31,625 nucleotides of DNA from IMG/VR virus record IMGVR_UViG_3300042514_001094, positions 1 through 31,625 of that record; one strand, given 5' to 3'. This document shows positions 20,987 through 27,666 of the stretch, piece after piece. Positions within the stretch are counted from its first letter, which is position 1. The number at the start of each line of letters is the position of its first letter. This DNA is from a virus. Made by a program: the position numbers and the translations under genes. Below the pieces are notes generated by a model, which ran no database searches, had not been told where the DNA came from, and worked only from the letters and a program-made list of their open reading frames with translations.

Positions 20987-21663
20987 TGCTCCCTCCTTTC
21001 ACGGCGGCGAGGTGGGGTACCTACTTTCGGAGAACCATCCTCAGTTTCGTCTTTAGTGGGTTGCTTGTCATCGCTCCCTCCTTTCCATGCAGCAAGCGCA
21101 TCCCCAGCCTTGTACAGCGATTCGGTGATGTCGCGTGGCTTGGCATTCAGCAATGTTTCACACAGCTCCCGCAAAGCCTCCGCCAGCCTGTCGCGTTGCT
21201 CTGTGATCCGCATTGCCGCCAAAAGCGGTCCTTCATGTGCAGTCGCGCCCAATGCTCTCCTAGCATCTTCGATAGTCGCCCTGCATTCGTTATATCCGAT
21301 GAGGGCGGCATCACGCTCTTCTCTTGTCTTTTTCCAAGTGGCAATAGCTTCGTTTGCAAGTGCGCGCTCGCGTTCCACCTCGCGTTTGAGTTGGACATTC
21401 TCCCGCTGCGTTGCGCTTGCGTAGTCCCAGATCGTTCCCGCTGGGTCCATCATCTCGCAGCCGAGATCCTTGTTTTGATTGATGAATTTTGCCTTCCACT
21501 CGTCACGCTCGCGTTCGAGCTTGTTCAATAGCTCGCAAAGAGCTTTGGCCTCGTCCCTCGTGTTGATGTGAAACCCGTCATTCCACCCACGCTCGGTTAT
21601 GCGGCGAAGCCTCCACATGTGGTAATAGCCGACATCGCAGAATGTTTCCCATTGGTCACTCAT
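20983..21663 (-). CDS. Coiled-coil hypothetical protein
   Basis: 226 residues from ATG 21663 (MSDQWETFCDVGYYHMWRLR). This start is chosen because AAGGAGG lies upstream and because the frame further upstream overlaps a better-supported zinc-ribbon gene. Two helical heptad stretches (ALCELLNKLERERDEWKAKF and QLKREVERERALANEAIATW) suggest a coiled coil. The C-terminus is hydrophilic (DKQPTKDETEDGSPKVGTPP). Unknown role; it lies between the exonuclease/zinc-ribbon pair and other early genes. Confidence 0.75.
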   Translation of the reverse strand: MSDQWETFCDVGYYHMWRLRRITERGWNDGFHINTRDEAKALCELLNKLERERDEWKAKFINQNKDLGCEMMDPAGTIWDYASATQRENVQLKREVERERALANEAIATWKKTREERDAALIGYNECRATIEDARRALGATAHEGPLLAAMRITEQRDRLAEALRELCETLLNAKPRDITESLYKAGDALAAWKGGSDDKQPTKDETEDGSPKVGTPPRRRERREQ

Positions 21664-21817
21664 CCTCGCCTCCTTCCTCATCGGACCGGCAGAGCGGGCA
21701 GCTTGAAGCGGGGTCAGGCCAGTCCCAGCTTCCGCACATGGTGCAGCTGAATGAGGCTCTTCTTTCGGTTGGGTAGTCGTCTTCATCATGCCACTGACTT
21801 TCTTCTTCTTGGTGCAT
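21656..21817 (-). CDS. 53-residue zinc-ribbon protein
   Basis: MHQEEESQWHDEDDYPTERR then ASFSCTMCGSWDWPDPASSC and PLCRSDEEGGEDE. Four cysteines as CTMC and CPLC, about 15 residues apart, make a compact zinc ribbon between acidic tails. The stop overlaps the start of the next gene (GATGAGTGA). The ATG follows ACCAAGAAACAAA and overlaps the end of the exonuclease by 32 bp. The alternative long frame here reads as a low-quality N-terminal extension and is rejected. Function unknown; it may modulate the recombination proteins encoded beside it. Confidence 0.72.
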   Translation of the reverse strand: MHQEEESQWHDEDDYPTERRASFSCTMCGSWDWPDPASSCPLCRSDEEGGEDE

Positions 21818-22451
21818 TTTGTTTCTTGGTTAGCTTGTGCAAAACCTCAGAGCGAATCGGCGCGTACTTGGTCACGAACTCGTCGAGCGCCTCGGCGACC
21901 TTGTCGGTGTACTCATCCCATGTTTGCAGGTGGGTGAATGGCTCGGTGCCTTCGTTGAAACTCACGAACCACCACTCGCGCAGGCCGGTCACAACCATCG
22001 AGCCATGCACCTGTGCGCGGTACTGCTCCGGTACTCCGCCTTCGTAATGATAGAGCGCGTGGTTTTCGATCAGCGGACATTTGATCTCGACGCCGCAGGT
22101 CGGTTCGTCGCCTTTGTAGATCAGCGCGTCGGGCGAGCAGCCGAGCACCGGGTTGTCGTCCTTGGTGACAAAGCCGACGGTTCGGACATCGAGGCCGCTC
22201 CACTCGGCAAACCAATCACGCGCGACCGGCTCCATCTCATGGCCGCGATCGGTGTGGATGTTGCCGAGGAAGGCTGGGATCTCGTTCGGCTTCACGCATT
22301 CGCCAGCGAGGCGGATCGCGAGCTTTTCCCATTGGCTTGAGAGCTTGCCGGTCGGAGTGATGACCTTGGCCATCTGCGATGCCGTGAGCCTGCCTTTGCG
22401 GGCGCGGAACCAGTCCTCGCTCCCCTGTTCCATTTCTGGCCAGATAGTCAT
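21786..22451 (-). CDS. YqaJ / lambda-exonuclease-like recombination nuclease
   Basis: 221 residues. Motifs of the family: GRLTASQMAKV (residues 20-30), RGHEMEPVAR with E72/E74, GCSPDAL with D108, VEIKCP with E122 and K124, and a late QVHGSMVVTGLREWWFVSF. It degrades one strand from DNA ends so that the RecT-like protein can anneal the exposed strand. The pair is encoded 0.5 kb apart on the same strand. GGGAGG stands upstream of the ATG, and there is a 4-bp overlap with the preceding gene. Confidence 0.92.
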   Translation of the reverse strand: MTIWPEMEQGSEDWFRARKGRLTASQMAKVITPTGKLSSQWEKLAIRLAGECVKPNEIPAFLGNIHTDRGHEMEPVARDWFAEWSGLDVRTVGFVTKDDNPVLGCSPDALIYKGDEPTCGVEIKCPLIENHALYHYEGGVPEQYRAQVHGSMVVTGLREWWFVSFNEGTEPFTHLQTWDEYTDKVAEALDEFVTKYAPIRSEVLHKLTKKQNAPRRRKSVA

Positions 22452-22771
22452 CCGACACCTCCCGCCTGCGGTTTGATCAGTCCGGCTTCGATCGCCGCGT
22501 TGTAGACCGCGCGGAGTTGCTTCTCCGGCAGTGCCATCAAGTCGGTGAGAATGATGTCGGTCTCTCGCTCACGCTTGACCAACATCACGCTGGTGCCATC
22601 GCCATTGCAGAGGGTCTCGGTTTTGTAGCCTCGGTAGGATGCTGCCGAGATTGCCGATTCAATGTAGCAGTCTTGCATGGTGTAGACCGCGCGCATTCCT
22701 GCGAGGCGGAAAAAGTTGTCCCAGTCGATGCCGGTGCGCGTGAGCGTCCGTTTGGATGTTGCGGCGTTCAC
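22448..22771 (-). CDS. Hypothetical protein between recT-like and exonuclease genes
   Basis: 107 residues from GTG 22771, chosen because AAGGAGGT lies just upstream and the GTGA overlaps the preceding stop. A longer ATG form (MEGGHV) is possible. Content: TRTGIDWDNFFRLAGMRAVY, then TMQDCYIESAISAASYRGYK and ETDIILTDLMALPEKQLRAV. It is mixed alpha/beta and unrecognised. Position between the annealase and the nuclease suggests an accessory role in recombination; this is inference. Confidence 0.68.
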   Translation of the reverse strand: MNAATSKRTLTRTGIDWDNFFRLAGMRAVYTMQDCYIESAISAASYRGYKTETLCNGDGTSVMLVKRERETDIILTDLMALPEKQLRAVYNAAIEAGLIKPQAGGVG

Positions 22772-22950
22772 ATGACCTCCTTCCATGCTTGGTTGATCGC
22801 GTTGGAAAGCACCTGCGCCTTCGAGATGTTTTGCTGGTAAAGCAGCGCCTCCTTCTTGGCCTTGAGCGACGCCAAGGCCATTTTGAATGCGTCCTTAAAG
22901 ATCCGCCACTCGGCATCGATCGCCTCGCGCTGTACGGGTTCGTGGCTCAT
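22768..22950 (-). CDS. Small helical hypothetical protein
   Basis: 60 residues: MSHEPVQREAIDAEWRIFKD, AFKMALASLKAKKEALLYQQ, NISKAQVLSNAINQAWKEVM. Almost entirely helical and charged. AAAGGAGG precedes the ATG, and 4-bp overlaps join it to the RecT-like gene and the next gene. Unknown function. Confidence 0.68.
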   Translation of the reverse strand: MSHEPVQREAIDAEWRIFKDAFKMALASLKAKKEALLYQQNISKAQVLSNAINQAWKEVM

Positions 22951-23681
22951 GCTTCGCCTCCTTTTTCATCGCCCCAGTCGGCCTCGGGCATCTCGGCGAG
23001 ATCGAGCGTTGGCTCATCTGCCGGTTCAGCTTCGACCACCTCGGGCTTTGCTTTGGCTTCGGCCTTCTTCGTTGGTTCGGCCTTGGCGAACGGATCGATG
23101 ATACCGGTGATCGTTGAAGGTTTCGGTGTCACATTGCGGGTGCCAGCGATGTCGGTTGCCTCATCTTCATCGAAGATCCCGCCGATGCCGAATGCCACGC
23201 GGATCGCTTGGATCATGACCTTGTTGCGGATCATCCGGCGTGGCATCTGATTCCATGGGTCAGTGTTGCGGCGGCATTCCTCGAAATACTCGGTGACCTT
23301 CACCGGGTGAGCACGGTTCTTGAGGTAGATTTCGCAGGTAGCATGGGTTGGTGTTTTGCCATCGCCGAATACCTCGACGCTCATTCCGTCGTAGTTGTCC
23401 TGGCGGTTGGCGATCTTGAGCCATCCATCGACGCCGACCATAGGCACGATCCCTCCGCCCTTTTTCGGGAAGGCGTACATTTCCTTGAGCAGCGGGTTGA
23501 GTTGATAGGTGTTTGCGGTGACGACCAGTGCCAGCATCTCTTCGTCGGTTGCTCCTTTGAAGACGGTGCTCTTGAGGGTCTGGTGTAGCTTTGCCGGATC
23601 GACATTGCAGCGCGAGGCCATGAGTTGCATGGCGCTAGGCTTCGGGGCGTGGGTGGTAGTGGTAGCGATTTCAGTAGTCAT
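22947..23681 (-). CDS. RecT/Bet-family single-strand annealing protein
   Basis: 244 residues. The conserved region MLALVVTANTYQLNPLLKEM, YAFPKKGGGIVPMVGVDGWL then KIANRQDNYDGM is diagnostic of the Red-beta/RecT group, followed by RMIRNKVMIQAIRVAFGIGG. The C-terminal 60 residues are low complexity (Ala, Lys, Glu, Pro), as usual, ending EMPEADWGDEKGGEA. It anneals strands resected by the YqaJ nuclease. Leader CACCCCAAAAAT has no Shine-Dalgarno. The three genes after it in the operon change to Shine-Dalgarno starts. Confidence 0.94.
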   Translation of the reverse strand: MTTEIATTTTHAPKPSAMQLMASRCNVDPAKLHQTLKSTVFKGATDEEMLALVVTANTYQLNPLLKEMYAFPKKGGGIVPMVGVDGWLKIANRQDNYDGMSVEVFGDGKTPTHATCEIYLKNRAHPVKVTEYFEECRRNTDPWNQMPRRMIRNKVMIQAIRVAFGIGGIFDEDEATDIAGTRNVTPKPSTITGIIDPFAKAEPTKKAEAKAKPEVVEAEPADEPTLDLAEMPEADWGDEKGGEA

Positions 23682-23693
23682 ATTTTTGGGGTG

Positions 23694-23993
23694 TTAGAGA
23701 TTCGGGAACTCCGGCTGCTCGGGATCGGGCAGCTTGGATGTGATGGTGGATTGATAGGTGGCAGAGAAGCGCACGGTCGTCTCGATCGTCGCAGCTTCGA
23801 GATCGACGGCGGCGGAGATCGCGAGCTTCAGCGGCGGGAATTTCTTCTCGTTGGCGTTGCTCTCTTCGATGTTCTCGTGCCAGGCGCGGAGGATGTCGCT
23901 TGAGCGTTCCTGCATAGCCTCGCGGGCTTGAGCGACGATGGTCTCGATGAACGATTCCATCCGGTCGTTTGATATGGTGTTGATTTCGGGCAT
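23694..23993 (-). CDS. Hypothetical protein upstream of recT-like gene
   Basis: 99 residues from ATG 23993 (MPEINTISNDRMESFIETIV). A helical first half is followed by a beta-rich end (AISAAVDLEAATIETTVRFS then SKLPDPEQPEFPNL). Short proteins with a C-terminal 'LPDPxQPEL' ending often accompany phage recombination genes; the function is not known. Leader CACCCAAACCA. Confidence 0.7.
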   Translation of the reverse strand: MPEINTISNDRMESFIETIVAQAREAMQERSSDILRAWHENIEESNANEKKFPPLKLAISAAVDLEAATIETTVRFSATYQSTITSKLPDPEQPEFPNL

Positions 23994-24004
23994 TGGTTTG
24001 GGTG

Positions 24005-24355
24005 TTAGGAAATGAGGCGATGCGCCATTTGGCGGATTTGGATCGAGCGGCGCTTCATGGCATCGCATTGCGAATCGAGGCGCTGATAGACCTCGCGGCA
24101 CTCGTCGAAGGTGCAGTGGTTGATGTGGCGGTAGCCGGGACAGCCGGGGCCGCTGATAATGATACCCTCCGAGTGCTGAGCCAGTGATCGGATCTTGCGT
24201 TCGTTATAGCCGAGGCTCGCGGCGATCTGCTTGGCGTTCACCCAGCCATTAGCCGACGACCAGAAAAGGAAATCGATCAACTGATCAACCTCCGCCGCTG
24301 CCGGCGCTGGCATCCTCTTTGCTTCAAAATCAAAGTCAGATTGCGTGGCGTTCAT
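24005..24355 (-). CDS. Winged-helix-like phage regulatory protein
   Basis: 116 residues. A helix-turn-helix-like segment (WVNAKQIAASLGYNERKIRS, about residues 38-57) is followed by GIIISGPGCPGYRHINHCTF, a wing-like turn, and a basic C-terminal helix (YQRLDSQCDAMKRRSIQIRQ). It probably binds DNA. It overlaps the upstream small gene by 20 bp and uses the leader ACCCACCCCGAAAA. Target unknown. Confidence 0.68.
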   Translation of the reverse strand: MNATQSDFDFEAKRMPAPAAAEVDQLIDFLFWSSANGWVNAKQIAASLGYNERKIRSLAQHSEGIIISGPGCPGYRHINHCTFDECREVYQRLDSQCDAMKRRSIQIRQMAHRLIS

Positions 24356-24524
24356 TTTTCGGGGTGGGTTGGATGTTCAGCTTCCGGCGGTTGGCTTCTT
24401 GTTCGAGCACGGCGAGGCGCTTCTTGCCCCAGCTGCCGAGGTAGTCAGAGCGGCTGTGGCGCAGGTTCTTGATCGCCTCGATCAGCGCTGTGTCGTCGCA
24501 TTTGGTTAGGTCGAATCCGGTCAT
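24336..24524 (-). CDS. Small hypothetical protein
   Basis: 62 residues: MTGFDLTKCDDTALIEAIKN, then SWGKKRLAVLEQEANRRKLN. Helical and basic, unrecognised. The last 20 bases overlap the next gene in another frame. Leader ends AGTAATACC; no Shine-Dalgarno. Confidence 0.6.
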   Translation of the reverse strand: MTGFDLTKCDDTALIEAIKNLRHSRSDYLGSWGKKRLAVLEQEANRRKLNIQPTPKNERHAI

Positions 24525-24528
24525 GGTA

Positions 24529-24720
24529 TTACTTGGTGATGGATACGCGCTTTGCCATGGCGGCGGCCTCGTATGGGGTTTCCTCCAGTGCGAAAGCGGC
24601 CCTTGTGAGTTGGAATATGCTCTTCGCTGTTTTCATTGCGGCCTCGCGTGATGCAGCGGAAACCACACAGAGAAAGTCGCGTCCGGGTGCGGTGAAGATT
24701 CTGTATCGTTGAGCTTTCAT
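24529..24720 (-). CDS. Small hypothetical protein
   Basis: 63 residues: MKAQRYRIFTAPGRDFLCVV, SAASREAAMKTAKSIFQLTR, then AAMAKRVSITK. A beta-strand start and helical middle suggest a small alpha/beta fold. It overlaps the upstream gene by 4 bp (ATGA). Function unknown. Confidence 0.62.
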   Translation of the reverse strand: MKAQRYRIFTAPGRDFLCVVSAASREAAMKTAKSIFQLTRAAFALEETPYEAAAMAKRVSITK

Positions 24721-24956
24721 GCGTTGAGTTTCTGGTGCGCGGCCTCGGTGATGAGCACGCCGTTGCCGACGGCAGGGGCGAACTTCTCGACTTGGTGTTC
24801 GAGCATCTGGAGCGCCAGCACCTCACGCGCTGAATGCGGCATAACGAGGTGCATGGTCCCGGCGATTTGCCGTGTGGTGACGCTATCGGTGATTTGCGTC
24901 CGGCTCGCGACGATGACCGTCGGGTTTTTGATGCGTTGGGTGATGTGAAAGATCAT
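24717..24956 (-). CDS. Small hypothetical protein
   Basis: 79 residues from ATG 24956 (MIFHITQRIKNPTVIVASRT). The longer frame upstream would overlap the membrane-protein gene and has low-quality sequence, so the short form is chosen. MHLVMPHSAREVLALQMLEH and VGNGVLITEAAHQKLNA follow. Unrecognised. Confidence 0.58.
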   Translation of the reverse strand: MIFHITQRIKNPTVIVASRTQITDSVTTRQIAGTMHLVMPHSAREVLALQMLEHQVEKFAPAVGNGVLITEAAHQKLNA

Positions 24957-24978
24957 GGTTGTAGCTATGGTTTGAGAT

Positions 24979-25257
24979 TCACAGGCGGGGCCGGATCGCG
25001 CGGCGGGCTTCGGCGAACTCTTCTTCGACGCCGATGCGGTAGGAGCGCATGGCACTGGTCGCGGTTGCGAAGGCCGCGATGAGCCCTGCGCCGGTTGCGG
25101 CGATGAGCAGCAAGAGCCAGATCGAGCTCGCGCCTTGCTGGTTGCTGATGATGGCGCCGGGTATCCAGCAGGCGGCGGCGACTGCGCCCATAAAGATGGC
25201 GGCGGATTGGAATGCGCTTGAGCGCGCTTGGGAGTAGTATTTTTCGGAGCGTTTCAT
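24979..25257 (-). CDS. Small membrane protein under the RHH-type operator
   Basis: 92 residues with two probable membrane segments (about residues 17-38, AAIFMGAVAAACWIPGAIIS; and 45-67, SIWLLLLIAATGAGLIAAFA), a basic N-terminus (MKRSEKYYSQARSS) and a charged C-terminus (EEEFAEARRAIRPRL). Its leader carries two GTTAAACGGC repeats, which match the half-site of the palindrome between the divergent RHH genes, so it may be controlled by them. A superinfection-exclusion or other lysogenic membrane role is possible but unproven. Confidence 0.68.
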   Translation of the reverse strand: MKRSEKYYSQARSSAFQSAAIFMGAVAAACWIPGAIISNQQGASSIWLLLLIAATGAGLIAAFATATSAMRSYRIGVEEEFAEARRAIRPRL

Positions 25258-25274
25258 TTTTGGATTGGGTTGGT

Positions 25275-25294
25275 GTTAAACGGCGTTAAACGGC
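25275..25294. promoter_or_regulatory. Candidate operator (two direct half-sites)
   Basis: GTTAAACGGCGTTAAACGGC: two identical 10-bp units in direct orientation, 18 bp upstream of the membrane-protein ATG. The second copy contains GCGTTAAAC, exactly the half-site of the palindrome at 25717-25737. Confidence 0.6.
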
Positions 25295-25314
25295 AGATGC
25301 AAAAAAAAGGGAGC

Positions 25315-25512
25315 TTAATAGACCAGTGCGCGGGGTTGTTTCTTTTTGGCTCGGGCCTTGAGGGTTGCCATGACATCGGCAAGGTCGAATCGCGTGATCG
25401 ATCGCTCGGCGACGACCGGCGTGATGACTCCTTCCCGCGTCCAGCGGTAGATAGTGTGCTTGGTGACGCCGAGTTGTTCGGCAAGTGCTTGTGGGGTCAG
25501 TTTCATTTTCAA
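25315..25512 (-). CDS. Excisionase / MerR-like helix-turn-helix protein
   Basis: 65 residues: MKMKLTPQALAEQLGVTKHT then IYRWTREGVITPVVAERSIT. The helix-turn-helix and 'YRW..EG.I' wing are typical of AlpA/excisionase-like and helix_turn_helix_17 proteins. It could be the excisionase partner of the integrase or a regulator of early genes. It directly follows the RHH gene (4-bp overlap). Confidence 0.78.
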   Translation of the reverse strand: MKMKLTPQALAEQLGVTKHTIYRWTREGVITPVVAERSITRFDLADVMATLKARAKKKQPRALVY

Positions 25513-25712
25513 TTATGGATGAGTGTTTTGTCAGCGGCCTTGGAGAGATGGTAGCGAGCAAAGGCGCTGATCGTGCGCTCTTGGTGTGAGGCTGCTTTTT
25601 TCAGCCTCTCCTTCATCTCGCTTGAGAGCTTGACGCCAAGAAATGCTGTGCTTGAATCGGAAACTTTATTCCCTGTTTGGGAGGTAGTCGTTTTTGCTTT
25701 TGCGTGTGGCAT
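25509..25712 (-). CDS. Ribbon-helix-helix regulator A
   Basis: 67 residues. After a hydrophilic N-terminus comes an RHH domain: strand FLGVKLSSEMKERLKKAASH, then TISAFARYHLSKAADKTL. It resembles the divergently encoded protein at 25815-26006, suggesting paralogous regulators. A perfect 21-bp palindrome lies 4 bp upstream of its ATG, so autoregulation is likely. It heads the minus-strand operon of regulators. Probably part of the lysogeny/lytic switch (inference). Confidence 0.78.
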   Translation of the reverse strand: MPHAKAKTTTSQTGNKVSDSSTAFLGVKLSSEMKERLKKAASHQERTISAFARYHLSKAADKTLIHN

Positions 25713-25716
25713 ACCC

Positions 25717-25737
25717 GCGTTAAACAGCGTTTAACGC
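25717..25737. promoter_or_regulatory. Palindromic operator between divergent RHH genes
   Basis: Perfect inverted repeat GCGTTAAAC - AGC - GTTTAACGC. A looser second inverted pair, GCGT...ACGC, follows at 25741-25758. The site begins 5 bases from the start codon of the minus-strand RHH gene. Confidence 0.8.
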
Positions 25738-25759
25738 AAAGCGTCAAGTCAATAACGCG

Positions 25760-25777
25760 AAAAAAAAAAAAAAAAAA
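25760..25777 (+). repeat. 18-base A homopolymer in divergent control region
   Basis: An uninterrupted run of 18 A on the plus strand between the two RHH genes. Such tracts bend DNA and change length easily by slippage, so promoter spacing could vary. Assembly error in length is also possible. Confidence 0.7.
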
Positions 25778-25814
25778 TCGCTCCCTTGGTTTTAAGGGTG
25801 TTGTAAATTCAGAC

Positions 25815-26006
25815 ATGTCAGCACCCAAAAAGCCGAAAGACCGCTCGCCGGATCAGACGCTCCTGGGCGTTTCATTGCCCAAAGCCCTTAAGGAACGCAT
25901 CCGAAAGGCGGCGGCTCGTGAAAATCGCACCATGGCGAACTGGTCTGCGCATCACCTTGGACTGGTGATCGAGCAGATCGAGGCCGAGATGAAATCGAAG
26001 AAGTAA
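25815..26006 (+). CDS. Ribbon-helix-helix regulator B
   Basis: 63 residues from ATG 25815 (MSAPKKPKDRSPDQTLLGVS). RHH core: TLLGVSLPKALKERIRKAAA then RTMANWSAHHLGLVIEQIEA. The frame upstream of this ATG includes the poly-A tract and is not protein-like, so the short start is used. It matches RHH regulator A in length and core (LGV-L----KER--KAA), and lies on the opposite side of the palindrome. One may repress lytic genes and the other lysogenic genes; direction of control is unknown. Confidence 0.78.
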   Translation: MSAPKKPKDRSPDQTLLGVSLPKALKERIRKAAARENRTMANWSAHHLGLVIEQIEAEMKSKK

Positions 26007-26019
26007 GGTCGGCCATTTA

Positions 26020-26273
26020 CTGCCCAAATACTTTTTCGCGTTTGGGCAGTGTTTTTGCGTTTGGGCAGGATTGGGCAGTTTTTCCAAGGTTTTCCTGATA
26101 AAACCTAGGTTTTTTTCTCTAGGTAAATCATTCGTAATGTGCAGGCCGAGAGTTCGAATCTCTCCAGCGGCTCCAGTTTTCTAGATGTTTCCTAGGTTTT
26201 CCAAGAATCCATAGTTGCCAAAAGCCTACGGTTGTTGCCTATTTTAACATTTGATTGGGCAGCTATTGGGCAG
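26020..26273. repeat. TTGGGCAG arm-type integrase-binding repeats flanking attP
   Basis: Copies of (A/T)TTGGGCAG at 26041, 26060 and 26070 to the left of the tRNA core and at 26254 and 26265 to the right, plus one inverted copy at 26020-26028. CCTAGGTTTT-type repeats lie nearer the core (26104, 26187). Symmetric repeats of this kind are typical P/P' arms for tyrosine recombinases. The rest of 26007-26290 holds no gene. Confidence 0.78.
26130..26175 (+). other. attP: attP core: 3' half of a tRNA-Thr(CGU) gene
   Basis: Reads as anticodon loop TTCGTAA (anticodon CGT), half anticodon stem TGTGC, variable loop, T arm GAGAG-TTCGAAT-CTCTC, acceptor strand CAGCGGC, discriminator T and encoded CCA. 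No 5' half precedes it, so it is not a working tRNA gene. Phages carry such halves to restore the host tRNA after integration. Thr is inferred from the anticodon only. Confidence 0.85.
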
Positions 26274-26290
26274 TAAATTCAACGAAACCG

Positions 26291-27346
26291 ATGCCACGCC
26301 GTCCTTCCATCGTGCCGATAGAGACCCCAGAGGGGATAAGAGTTTCCATTCCGGCGACTCTTTCGCAGGATGGAAAGCGGCATCGGAAGTTTTTCCGAAC
26401 GATGTCGGAGGCCAAAAAGTTTGCGGCATCGTTGCGAAACCAGCATGACTCCGGTTTTCGAAACAGAGCGATCAGCGCCAACCTCGCGGCAGACGCAGCG
26501 CTTGCGGTCGATTTGCTTGCCCCGACCGGGCTTTCGTTGATCGAGGCCGTGAGGGTGGTGGTGAAGCAACTCACGCAGACCGGCGGTTCCGAGACATTTG
26601 AGGAGAGGTACTCCCGCGCGGTGGCCGCTGGCAACGCTCGGTGGTCGAAGCGGTATCAATCGGAAATGAGGCGGATGCTAAACTGGCTGCCGAAGGGTTT
26701 CCTCTCCCTCCCCTGCGGGACGATCGACCGCGCGGTGGTGGAGGCTGCGCTTGTGAAGGATCGGCCATTGGCTCGCTCGACGATCGATGCCAGGGCGACG
26801 CGGGTGCTGGCGGTTCTTCACTACCGCGAGCGGCACCGGAAGAGCACCGAGATCAAGATCCTCACGCTGGCGGAGGTCGAGGCGGTGCTCGGTCATTGCC
26901 AGTCGATCGAGGAACGCCGTGTGGTAGCGCTGCTGGCGTTTTCTGGCATCCGCCCGGACGCAGAGTCGGGAGAGATCGCGCGGCTCGACTGGGAGGCTGT
27001 GGGAGCGAAAGAAATCTACATCGCCCCTGCGACCTCGAAGACCGGCAGTGACCGGCACATTCCGCTGACGCCTCGGCTGCGGGCGGAGATCGATGGTCAT
27101 CCTGCCAGCGGGCCGGTGCTGCCTGCTAACTGGCGGCGATCATGGCAGCGGATACGGAAGGCGTCGGGCATTGCCGGCGAGCAGGACATTCTCCGGCATT
27201 CGTTTGCGTCGCACTATCTCGCAGCCACCGATGAAGCGCGGGCAAAGGCAGCGATGGGACACACGGCTGGCAGCTCGACGCTCTTCCGGCACTACCGGAG
27301 GGCCGTGACGCAGGCCGATGGGTTGGCCTATTTCGGACTGTGCTAG
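26291..27346 (+). CDS. int: Tyrosine-recombinase integrase
   Basis: 351 residues from ATG 26291 (MPRRPSIVPIETPEGIRVSI). An in-frame TTG at 26255 would start inside an arm repeat and is not preferred. Residues 1-60 form the arm-binding region, about 80-180 the core-binding domain. Catalytic set: R221 (FSGIRPDAESGE), K250 (ATSKTG), R302 (DILRHSFASH), H324 (AMGHTAG) and nucleophile Y335 (FRHYRR). The usual His of the HxxR motif is Asp299. It recombines the neighbouring tRNA-Thr-like attP with the host gene. It lies on the opposite strand to most of the genome. Confidence 0.95.
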   Translation: MPRRPSIVPIETPEGIRVSIPATLSQDGKRHRKFFRTMSEAKKFAASLRNQHDSGFRNRAISANLAADAALAVDLLAPTGLSLIEAVRVVVKQLTQTGGSETFEERYSRAVAAGNARWSKRYQSEMRRMLNWLPKGFLSLPCGTIDRAVVEAALVKDRPLARSTIDARATRVLAVLHYRERHRKSTEIKILTLAEVEAVLGHCQSIEERRVVALLAFSGIRPDAESGEIARLDWEAVGAKEIYIAPATSKTGSDRHIPLTPRLRAEIDGHPASGPVLPANWRRSWQRIRKASGIAGEQDILRHSFASHYLAATDEARAKAAMGHTAGSSTLFRHYRRAVTQADGLAYFGLC

Positions 27347-27388
27347 GATAAAAAGTAACGGACGAAAAGCGGGTGAATCTGAGTAATA

Positions 27389-27407
27389 GGTCAAGGACAG
27401 CTTGACC
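27389..27407. other. Hairpin between convergent integrase and minus-strand gene
   Basis: GGTCAAG-GACAG-CTTGACC, a perfect 7-bp stem in the 74-bp space between two convergent genes. No T-run follows in either direction, so termination is uncertain. Confidence 0.4.
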
Positions 27408-27420
27408 TGTGGCGCTTATC

Positions 27421-27666
27421 TCAACGCTTGGAGTAAAGGTTAGCGACCTTACCGTTAATGCGAGTTTTTCGCGCAATCAAGGCACCTTGACTGACCATTC
27501 TTTTGATCCGATAGGCTGCCGTTGCAAATGTGATGGTCGGCTCTTTTTTGAGCGCCTGCTCAAAGAACTCATTCGATGAGAACTCATCCGCACGCTGGGG
27601 CTCATCGACGAGTTGCGAGAGCGCGAAATCGAGCGAGCTGATCACGTCGGTTGTTTTCTTTTTCAT
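27421..27666 (-). CDS. Small winged-helix-like protein
   Basis: 81 residues from ATG 27666 (MKKKTTDVISSLDFALSQLV). An upstream frame is a shadow of the phosphoesterase gene and is rejected. The segment EFFEQALKKEPTITFATAAY then RIKRMVSQGALIARKTRING reads like a winged helix. The start overlaps the phosphoesterase stop by 4 bp. It is the last gene before the integrase, and may act in DNA binding or regulation. Confidence 0.65.
   Translation of the reverse strand: MKKKTTDVISSLDFALSQLVDEPQRADEFSSNEFFEQALKKEPTITFATAAYRIKRMVSQGALIARKTRINGKVANLYSKR

Noticed and set aside
25677-25814. N-terminal extension of RHH regulator B
   Set aside because: It would translate the operator and poly-A tract into a Lys run; the ATG at 25815 gives a normal RHH protein.
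26130-26175. Complete tRNA gene
   Set aside because: Only the anticodon loop to the CCA end is present; upstream sequence cannot form the D arm or the acceptor 5' strand.
27389-27407. Bidirectional terminator between integrase and the next gene
   Set aside because: The stem is perfect but there is no T-run on either side; kept only as a hairpin of uncertain role.
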